The notes under the pieces: model-generated | Seen by the model: only the letters and a program-made list of their open reading frames with translations | Told to the model about the DNA's origin: nothing | The model's database searches: none | Part shown: piece by piece, positions 1 to 4,719 of the stretch | Layout of the letters: each line of letters starts with the position of its first letter | Numbering within the stretch: the stretch's first letter is position 1 | Position numbers and translations under genes: made by a program | NCBI GenBank assembly: GCA_023245695.1 | Contig: JAHFJT010000084.1 | Span: 1-5,232, forward strand | Direction: 5' to 3' | DNA length: 5,232 bases | Source: Candidatus Peregrinibacteria bacterium | GTDB taxonomy: Bacteria > Patescibacteriota > Gracilibacteria > UBA1369 > UBA12463

Positions 1-123
1 GGCGACAGCAGTAAGGACTGAAGGCTCGACGGCGCGAGTATTGAGTGGGGCAAGGGTAATGAGAACCGAGAGAAGGGCCGTAGTGGTGACGGCGATGGAA
101 GCATGGAGAATAGACTTATCCAT
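1..123 (-). CDS. Exported protein, N-terminal fragment (signal peptide only)
   Basis: Reading the minus strand from the ATG at 123 gives 41 uninterrupted codons to the window edge. The product begins MDKSILHASIAVTTTALL and continues with a hydrophobic stretch (about residues 9-25) and then a polar segment, PLNTRAVEPSV. This is a classic Sec signal peptide: a short basic start, a hydrophobic core, and a possible signal peptidase I site after Ala31 (T-R-A). A promoter with a good -10 lies just upstream (154-182), which supports this start. There is no Shine-Dalgarno sequence before the ATG. The gene is divergent from the secreted protein at 310. The mature domain lies outside the window, so the function is unknown. 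What is seen is the open frame and signal peptide; export is inferred. Confidence 0.72.
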   Translation of the reverse strand, partial: MDKSILHASIAVTTTALLSVLITLAPLNTRAVEPSVLTAVA

Positions 124-153
124 AGAGTTTTTTTATGTGTATTTTGTAGATAT

Positions 154-182
154 ATTATACAATATATATGGAGTAAAGTAAA
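154..182 (-). promoter_or_regulatory. Sigma70-type promoter for the leftward exported-protein gene
   Basis: On the minus strand TTTACT (-35, plus coordinates 177-182) is followed after exactly 17 bases by a perfect TATAAT (-10, 154-159). Transcription would start near 147, leaving a leader of about 24 bases before the ATG at 123. The surrounding sequence is strongly AT-rich. Confidence 0.65.
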
Positions 183-210
183 TGGTAGAGAAAATTAAGG
201 GTAGAAATCC

Positions 211-228
211 CAAAGCTAGCCAAAGCTA
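211..228. repeat. Direct repeat CAAAGCTA x2 between divergent promoters
   Basis: CAAAGCTA occurs at 211-218 and again at 221-228, a spacing of 10 bases or about one helical turn. The pair sits between the two divergent promoters, roughly 50-70 bases upstream of the predicted rightward start site and 65-80 upstream of the leftward one. This is a suitable place for an activator or a shared regulator. The binding role is inference; the repeat itself is plain. Confidence 0.4.
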
Positions 229-243
229 ATCCGCCACGAATGC

Positions 244-271
244 TTGACAAAGATTATAAATAAGCTATTAT
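244..271 (+). promoter_or_regulatory. Sigma70-type promoter for the Cys-repeat secreted protein
   Basis: A perfect TTGACA (244-249) is followed after 16 bases by TATTAT (266-271, five of six consensus positions). The start site would be near 278. This falls on a small hairpin, CTCAC-ctc-GTGAG (277-289), in a leader of about 32 bases before the ATG at 310. Confidence 0.65.
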
Positions 272-309
272 AGCAACTCACCTCGTGAGATCCCATAACT
301 TTCACTCGT

Positions 310-684
310 ATGAATACATTCAATCGATTTGTTGCTGCCGCTGCCATGACCGCAACCGTCGCCTCTGCAGAAGGTTGTACCAGTATGAAAAAGGGATGGA
401 GAAACATGGGAAAAGAGACCTGTATAGATGTCGTGGGTGATATTGTGAGTATCACAAAGAAAGTTGGTGACAAGCTCGATAACGTCGACCGAGACAACTG
501 TCTTGATGCGATGGAGGGCCTCACGGAGATTCGTGAGATCAAAGACGGTGCTGTCGACCGTTGCGAAGACGCTATTAATGATGAACATGTCGTTGGCGCA
601 GTTGGAAAGGTCACCGCTGATTTTGAGAGAAAGTGTGCGAAAGTCATCGGCAAAGAGCCAGTTCAGTCCAAGCCAATCAAGTAG
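310..684 (+). CDS. Small secreted protein with Cys-led repeats, unknown function
   Basis: The frame gives 124 residues. Residues 1-20 form a signal peptide with an Ala-rich core (VAAAAMTATVASA) and a good signal peptidase I site, A-S-A, after Ala20. Cys23 lies close behind, but the preceding residues (S-A-E-G) do not make a lipobox, so a soluble secreted protein is more likely than a lipoprotein. The mature chain is charged and looks mostly helical. Cys38, Cys64, Cys85 and Cys109 head loosely repeated segments of 21-26 residues: CIDVVGDIVSI, CLDAMEGLTEI, CEDAINDEHVV and a final partial CAKVIG. Two intramolecular disulfides seem possible. I do not recognise the family. It has its own promoter (244-271) and terminator (721-751), so it is probably monocistronic. 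The start is supported by the signal peptide and promoter; no Shine-Dalgarno sequence is visible. Confidence 0.85.
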   Translation: MNTFNRFVAAAAMTATVASAEGCTSMKKGWRNMGKETCIDVVGDIVSITKKVGDKLDNVDRDNCLDAMEGLTEIREIKDGAVDRCEDAINDEHVVGAVGKVTADFERKCAKVIGKEPVQSKPIK

Positions 685-720
685 TCGAATTTCGGAAATA
701 GATTCCATAGACCCCTAAAG

Positions 721-751
721 GCTCTCATCTCTCGTAGATGGGAGCTTTTTT
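721..751 (+). terminator. Rho-independent terminator after the Cys-repeat protein gene
   Basis: GCTCTCATCT (721-730) pairs with AGATGGGAGC (736-745) over ten positions, one of them a G-U pair, around a five-base loop. Six T residues follow (746-751). It begins 36 bases after the stop codon at 684. On the other strand the hairpin is not followed by a comparable T run, so it acts rightward. Confidence 0.85.
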
Positions 752-874
752 CTTAGCTCCGAACTCACCAGATTCAAACCATCTGTCAACGGCAGAATAT
801 CCTGATCGTCATGCGCTTCGAAGCCAGCACTTCCGTAGAAAAATCATATGTCAACGCACACAGCCGCTGAGACA

Positions 875-903
875 TTGTTGATACGAGAGTCCTGCGATAT
901 GAT
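875..903 (+). promoter_or_regulatory. Possible promoter for the HDxxH secreted protein gene
   Basis: TTGTTG (875-880) and TATGAT (898-903, five of six consensus positions) are 17 bases apart. Transcription would begin near 910, giving a leader of about 67 bases before the ATG at 977. The -35 match is poor. A weaker TACGAT at 961-966 is the main alternative and would give an almost leaderless message. Otherwise the stretch 752-976 shows no gene I can support. Confidence 0.33.
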
Positions 904-976
904 CAGATTTCTCGAATACAGCCGTACCCCTTTACCCTTAAATCGCGTACACATTCGAGGTACGATTTCTCCCCCT

Positions 977-1888
977 ATGAAATCCACCCCTATCCGTTGG
1001 ATAGCTATGGCTCTTGCCACCGCTCTGTTTGGTCAGGCTATGGTTCTCCAGCTCATTCCAATTGCCGCCTCGGCAATGGATCAAAATTCGGCGACAATAC
1101 AGAGCATCGATACAGCAACTTTTCAGAGTGAGCTAGCTCGTGCCCAGAGTGTCTATCAAAATGCAGATGCGCTCGCAGGCACCGGAAAGTACGTAGGAAA
1201 AACCGCCGATCAAGTTCGTGCCGGTGCACATGCCTATGCAGAAGCACTTCGACAAAGCATGAGTCAGGTCGCACCACCGCCAAAACCAAAGCCGGTGCAA
1301 AAGGCGGTCTACATCCCAGCTCCTACGCCAGTAAATCCGACCCCAACGCCCATCACCACACAGCCGGTTGTTTCAGCCGCAACCGATATTCTGCAGCTGA
1401 TGGATACTCCACCCGACCTCGGTCTCACGACAGGTGTCACGAAGATTATCGGTGACGCGACGTGTGTCTCGAAGACGAATGCCGCCCTGAATCTCATTAA
1501 GACCAAGGCCCCACTCGACTACGCTCGAATTATGAAGTATATGGGTTCGATCGAGTGTGTGACACAAGGCTCTGGTATGTGGGCCTGGGAAAGTCCACCG
1601 CGCTACACGGTAGGAAAGGTAACGCTCGACGCTGATACGATGTGGTACGCCGGTACGATCGCGCACGACTCTTGCCACTCGGTCCAGTACAACGCCTACA
1701 AGGCGTCCCATCCTGGCGAAGGAGTTCCAGCTACGATCTACAGCGGTGAAGCCGCAGAAGCACAGTGTCTCGACGTTCAATACCGTGCCCTCCAGCGTAT
1801 GGGCGCATCCTCATCCACTCTCAGCTACATGAAGACGCTCCTCAGTACCAAGTACTGGACAGGCGACTATAGTAATCGATGGTGGTAG
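977..1888 (+). CDS. Secreted protein with HDxxH zincin-like motif and Pro-rich linker
   Basis: The frame is open from 848, but I place the start at ATG 977 because a signal peptide begins exactly there (MKSTPIRWIAMALATALF...) and a candidate promoter lies between 848 and 977. The product has 303 residues. Cleavage is likely after Ala33 (A-S-A). Residues 34-98 are a helical segment, about 99-130 a Pro/Lys/Thr-rich linker, and about 135-303 a compact C-terminal domain. That domain contains T-I-A-H230-D-S-C-H234-S-V-Q-Y and, about 20 residues later, G-E258-A-A-E261-A-Q-C264-L. This resembles gluzincin metallopeptidases, where HExxH plus a downstream Glu bind zinc, but Asp231 stands in the place of the catalytic Glu. 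Four Cys (163, 194, 233, 264) could form two disulfides, one of them pinning the motif helix to the Glu helix. Peptidase activity is inferred and uncertain. The gene is probably monocistronic, ending in the terminator at 1928-1962. Confidence 0.85.
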   Translation: MKSTPIRWIAMALATALFGQAMVLQLIPIAASAMDQNSATIQSIDTATFQSELARAQSVYQNADALAGTGKYVGKTADQVRAGAHAYAEALRQSMSQVAPPPKPKPVQKAVYIPAPTPVNPTPTPITTQPVVSAATDILQLMDTPPDLGLTTGVTKIIGDATCVSKTNAALNLIKTKAPLDYARIMKYMGSIECVTQGSGMWAWESPPRYTVGKVTLDADTMWYAGTIAHDSCHSVQYNAYKASHPGEGVPATIYSGEAAEAQCLDVQYRALQRMGASSSTLSYMKTLLSTKYWTGDYSNRWW

Positions 1889-1927
1889 GAAGAACGCGCT
1901 CCGGGCAAAGTAAAAATCACATTGACG

Positions 1928-1962
1928 AAGAGGCTACATGCACAGGATGTAGCCTCTTTTTT
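1928..1962 (+). terminator. Strong rho-independent terminator
   Basis: AAGAGGCTACAT (1928-1939) pairs perfectly over 12 bases with ATGTAGCCTCTT (1947-1958), with a seven-base loop. The T run covers 1957-1962. It starts 40 bases after the stop of the HDxxH protein gene. The -35 region of the next promoter overlaps its T run, so the two units are packed back to back. Confidence 0.93.
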
Positions 1963-1991
1963 GTGGTAGAGATCGAGATCGGTGGTATAGT
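1961..1991 (+). promoter_or_regulatory. Extended -10 promoter for the lipoprotein gene
   Basis: TATAGT (1986-1991, five of six) is preceded directly by TGG (1983-1985), giving the TGn extension of an extended -10 promoter. The best -35, TTGTGG at 1961-1966, is 19 bases away and weak, which an extended -10 can tolerate. The start site would be near 1998, about 40 bases before the ATG at 2038. Confidence 0.5.
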
Positions 1992-2037
1992 ATTTTCTCG
2001 CATCTGTGAGACATTACTGCATTATCCAAGATTCAAT

Positions 2038-2565
2038 ATGAAAAAAATCTTTATCACCCTCGCTTCGCTCGGGCTCCTCATGCTCACCTCGTGTGGCGCC
2101 AAGACCACGCCAACCACGGTGATACCGATCGATAACGGTACGCCAATCCAGAACACCACGAATAACACCTATAATACCAACCCTGGCACGACAGCATCAC
2201 CAACATCTACGACGAATACCAGCAATACAAACGGTGCCACCTACGCCACGCAGACAACCACGAACACCGGAAAAAAAGTCGTCCGTCGCTCGTACACATC
2301 TCAGCGCTCAGGCGTCACGCAGACAAGCACCTACTACACCTACGAGCCATACGCGGGATACTCCAGTGACTTTCGGGGAGTGTATCCGCAGATCATCTAC
2401 AATAATCTCGCGACCGGTTCATACGGCAACATCCCAGCTTACAATCCATCAGGCAATTATCGTCCGCCGGTATACAGCCCGCAGCCGTATCCACAATCAA
2501 GCTATCCATCGACGAGCGGATACTCGATCTATGACTTTATGGGCGCCTACAACGCGCAGCATTAA
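2038..2565 (+). CDS. Lipoprotein, Thr/Asn-rich then Tyr-rich, unknown function
   Basis: The product has 175 residues. The frame is open further upstream, but ATG 2038 is chosen because it begins a lipoprotein signal peptide: MKK, a hydrophobic core (IFITLASLGLLML) and the lipobox L-T-S-Cys19. Signal peptidase II would cut before Cys19, its only cysteine, which would be lipidated. Residues 21-78 are low complexity, dominated by Thr and Asn, and probably form a flexible tether. A basic patch, KKVVRR (79-84), follows. Residues 99-175 carry 16 Tyr among many Pro, Ser and Gly, with spaced motifs such as YSPQPYPQSSYPS. There is no recognisable enzymatic domain. A structural, adhesive or surface-display role is possible but is only inference. 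Own promoter at 1961-1991; no Shine-Dalgarno sequence. It converges with the minus-strand gene ending at 2617. Confidence 0.85.
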   Translation: MKKIFITLASLGLLMLTSCGAKTTPTTVIPIDNGTPIQNTTNNTYNTNPGTTASPTSTTNTSNTNGATYATQTTTNTGKKVVRRSYTSQRSGVTQTSTYYTYEPYAGYSSDFRGVYPQIIYNNLATGSYGNIPAYNPSGNYRPPVYSPQPYPQSSYPSTSGYSIYDFMGAYNAQH

Positions 2566-2588
2566 AAAGTACCAATCATAAGTGGTAC
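2564..2588 (-). terminator. Probable leftward terminator in the convergent gap
   Basis: GTACCA (2569-2574) and TGGTAC (2583-2588) form a six-base stem around an eight-base loop. Read on the minus strand it is followed by five T residues (plus-strand A run 2564-2568). It would end leftward transcription from the DUF1761-like gene. There is no T run on the plus strand. The stem is short, and the T run touches the last base pairs of the lipoprotein stop codon. Confidence 0.5.
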
Positions 2589-2616
2589 GCACTATAGAAA
2601 TAATAATTTTTCATAA

Positions 2617-2889
2617 TTATCTCCAAAGGGCGAGAATCGCACCAGCAGCGAGAAGGCTTACCAGGTAGTGACCCATGTTAATCGCAAAAAGTGCAAATGG
2701 GCGCTTTTCATAGAGTACACCGTTCACATGAGTGGTGACGATAAGTCCAAGCCACATCCAGAAACCGAGCTGAAGACCGCTAGCCACAGCCACCTCAAAG
2801 CCAAATTGGCATAGAAACACGATTGACTTAATGACAAAATAAGTTGTAAAATAGCACTCAAGATGAGACTCATTCACCCACATCGACAT
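2617..2889 (-). CDS. DUF1761-like small membrane protein, N-terminally short
   Basis: The frame encodes 90 residues (88 if Met3 at 2883 is the start). Three hydrophobic segments are visible, at about 14-36, 40-60 and 66-88. The second half carries the pattern I associate with the DUF1761 family: G-F-W-M-W-L-G (42-48), N-x-V-L-Y-E-x-R-P (56-64), F-A-I-N-x-G-H-Y-L-V-S-L-L (68-80) and the ending A-I-L-A-L-W-R. From memory, family members are around 130 residues and begin with another membrane helix containing a WY...FG motif. That part is absent here: an in-frame stop lies at 2917-2919 with no start codon between it and 2889, and the other minus frames show no such motif. No convincing promoter is seen for it, and the aminotransferase promoter lies inside it. 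It may be a short functional protein or the remnant of a gene cut at its 5' end. Function of the family is unknown. Confidence 0.62.
   Translation of the reverse strand: MSMWVNESHLECYFTTYFVIKSIVFLCQFGFEVAVASGLQLGFWMWLGLIVTTHVNGVLYEKRPFALFAINMGHYLVSLLAAGAILALWR
2823..2852 (+). promoter_or_regulatory. Sigma70-type promoter for the aminotransferase gene
   Basis: TTGACT (2823-2828) and TAAAAT (2847-2852), each matching five of six consensus positions, are 18 bases apart. Transcription would begin near 2859, about 29 bases before the ATG at 2888. The promoter lies entirely within the oppositely oriented DUF1761-like frame, so the two transcripts would overlap in antisense. Confidence 0.6.
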
Positions 2890-4639
2890 GACAGACGGAA
2901 CACGCCCAAATACAGTTCAGCTCGACCACGCGGAGATCAATACGCCGGTAGTACCAAACTCACGACTTTACGCTGCGCGGGACGCGCATGGCGAACTCAC
3001 ATATAAGTATATTTCAGTAGGGCAAATTTCCGAGGATGGAAAGAATCGAATCTCTCACCCATCTGTAATCAAGCAAGGAAAGAAAATATTCTGCTACAAG
3101 AGTGTCACGGGCGAGTGGATCCCGGAACTTAGATTGAGTAAAGCGAAATCAGACGAACAAGAAAAATACGATATGTACTTTCGTATCGAACAAGATCTCG
3201 AAAATGCAGCCAATCAGGTAGCGGGCGTATTGGCTCGAGGGGACGACGGACTCGATCTTATTCAGAGGTTTCGTCCGCAAGTTCGAGGACGATCAGGATT
3301 CTCAACACTTGTTACGAGACATCAAAACCCATCCGATACCTTCGGAAGGGCAGATTTAGGGATTGATGAAGTGTCTTCAGGACCGAATCCAGTGACATAT
3401 ACACGCGTAGCAATCTTGAATGCGCTCAATGATGGAAAGATAGCTCATGAAATTATCCTTGAGACGCTTATGCCTGGAACGCGCGAAGACGATCCAGATT
3501 TCAAGATCGATCCATCGGCACTAAATCGTCAGGAGATTGATTTTGAAGGTATTGCATCCGACAATCAGACGATTGCATTTTATGATCCGGCACAGAAGAA
3601 ATGGACAGCACAGACGGTGCCATTCGGAATGCTCGGTACACATCCGTACGACGCACGAAATCATTATATTAATGGATTTTTCACCGGTATCATTGCCTAT
3701 GAGATTGACGGGGGCGTGTATATATTTCGACTCGATGAGCACATCAAGCGTGCACTGAGAGATGCGAAGAAGACGCAATTTCCAAATGTAGATGAAGCAA
3801 TGTTGTACGAAATGACAAAAGCTCAACTTTCCGCCGACAAGCGCTGGATTCCAAACGCCCACAAAAATATCGACAACCCAGAGACAGGCGAAAAGGGAAT
3901 TGGAAATCGTCACTACTTCCGAATTTTTGCATCACCGACACACCTCGGACCAAAAATTTCCAAACCAGGAAAGGCTCGGAATAAGATGATTTCAGCGATT
4001 GGAACCGCTGCTGGCCCATACAAAGACAAGGACATGCTTAATGTCATACTTCGAGGTTCACGCCCAGTGAATCCTGCTTTTGCGGCCAATAAATACTCAG
4101 GAAATTATCAGGCAGCGATGGATAACCTGCACCCATACCTCATAAATGGATACGATGAAGGTATGTTTACTGCTGGCACGGATCAGACAATAGAAGGGCG
4201 CCGACTTCAGGAGGGGTCGGGCTGTAATTACATTATCGTCAAATACGGAAAGGAAGGGCAGTCGCCAACAATGTTGATTCCAAATCCTCAGAATCACAGC
4301 GACATTTTGCCAGGTATTACGTGTAAATCCGTAGCTGAATTAGCAGAGTCTTATGGATTCAATGTCGAATGGAAAGATGTATCCGTCAGCGATCTTGATG
4401 GCGCTGACGAAGTTCTTGCGACAGGAACCGCCATGAGCGTTCGTGGAGTGGGAAAAATTGACTGGAATACAGGGGAAAAAGATCAGGAAGGAAAGGCCAT
4501 TATGAAAGCACTCTTCGATAGAAATAGTCAACAGTCTATGGGTGAAGTTGGTCAGCGACTCTCGGAGGACATGAAGCGCATTATGCGACGCGAGCATCCC
4601 GATGCGAGATTCAACGACTGGATGCAAAAGATTGCCTAA
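2888..4639 (+). CDS. Branched-chain aminotransferase-like PLP enzyme with long N-terminal extension
   Basis: The product has 583 residues. From about residue 226 to 527 it follows class-IV (IlvE/BCAT) aminotransferases, which move an amino group between branched-chain amino acids and 2-oxoglutarate in the cytoplasm. Visible landmarks in order: N-H-Y-I-N-G-F-F-T-G (258-267); I-F-R281-L-D-E-H285-I-K-R, with the PLP-phosphate Arg; Y-F-R345-I-F; G-P-Y (376-378); N-K402-Y-S-G-N-Y407, with the Schiff-base Lys; Q-E442-G-S-G-C-N, with the Glu facing the PLP ring nitrogen; L-P-G-I-T (474-478), whose usual final Arg is Cys479; and T-G-T-A (512-515). The spacing K402-Y407 matches E. coli IlvE K159-Y164 as I remember it. 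An active PLP enzyme is likely; the substrate is inferred. Residues 1-225 are unlike any BCAT part I know, and normal family members are about 300-370 residues. A helical tail (about 535-583) follows. The start is supported by the promoter at 2823-2852; no Shine-Dalgarno sequence and no clear terminator are visible. Confidence 0.87.
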   Translation: MTDGTRPNTVQLDHAEINTPVVPNSRLYAARDAHGELTYKYISVGQISEDGKNRISHPSVIKQGKKIFCYKSVTGEWIPELRLSKAKSDEQEKYDMYFRIEQDLENAANQVAGVLARGDDGLDLIQRFRPQVRGRSGFSTLVTRHQNPSDTFGRADLGIDEVSSGPNPVTYTRVAILNALNDGKIAHEIILETLMPGTREDDPDFKIDPSALNRQEIDFEGIASDNQTIAFYDPAQKKWTAQTVPFGMLGTHPYDARNHYINGFFTGIIAYEIDGGVYIFRLDEHIKRALRDAKKTQFPNVDEAMLYEMTKAQLSADKRWIPNAHKNIDNPETGEKGIGNRHYFRIFASPTHLGPKISKPGKARNKMISAIGTAAGPYKDKDMLNVILRGSRPVNPAFAANKYSGNYQAAMDNLHPYLINGYDEGMFTAGTDQTIEGRRLQEGSGCNYIIVKYGKEGQSPTMLIPNPQNHSDILPGITCKSVAELAESYGFNVEWKDVSVSDLDGADEVLATGTAMSVRGVGKIDWNTGEKDQEGKAIMKALFDRNSQQSMGEVGQRLSEDMKRIMRREHPDARFNDWMQKIA

Positions 4640-4658
4640 TAGATATTCTTTTTCTGTC

Positions 4659-4687
4659 TTGCCACTAAAGCTGAAGGGAACTAAAAT
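4659..4687 (+). promoter_or_regulatory. Sigma70-type promoter for the MgtE-like gene
   Basis: TTGCCA (4659-4664) and TAAAAT (4682-4687), each five of six to consensus, are separated by exactly 17 bases. The start site would be near 4694, 26 bases before the ATG at 4720. A second -10-like TATACT (4696-4701) has no -35 partner. The intergenic stretch 4640-4719 has no evident terminator hairpin, so read-through from the aminotransferase gene is also possible. Confidence 0.6.
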
Positions 4688-4719
4688 ACCCGCGATATAC
4701 TTTCGAACCCACACTCCGC

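Noticed and set aside
310..378. Cys23 of the Cys-repeat protein as a lipobox cysteine
   Set aside because: The residues before it (A-S-A-E-G) do not fit the [LVI]-[AST]-[GAS]-C pattern, while A-S-A after residue 18-20 is a good signal peptidase I site.
216..708. Minus-strand open frames opposite the Cys-repeat protein (216-653 and 268-708)
   Set aside because: The plus frame has a signal peptide, promoter and terminator; the minus frames have none of these.
848..976. Upstream in-frame ATG at 848 as the start of the HDxxH protein
   Set aside because: The 43 extra residues are polar and would bury a clear signal peptide starting at 977. A candidate promoter (875-903) lies downstream of 848.
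1373..1780. Minus-strand open frame of 135 codons inside the HDxxH protein gene
   Set aside because: It is antisense to the HDSCH and GEAAE motif region, has no signal or promoter, and looks Arg/Val-rich as an out-of-frame shadow would.
1879..2037. Upstream in-frame ATG at 1879 as the start of the lipoprotein
   Set aside because: It overlaps the previous gene, crosses a strong terminator (1928-1962), and would place the lipobox about 70 residues into the protein. ATG 2038 gives a standard lipoprotein signal peptide.
3521..4019. Overlapping open frames inside the aminotransferase gene on both strands
   Set aside because: They lie across conserved BCAT motifs in the plus frame and carry no recognisable features of their own.
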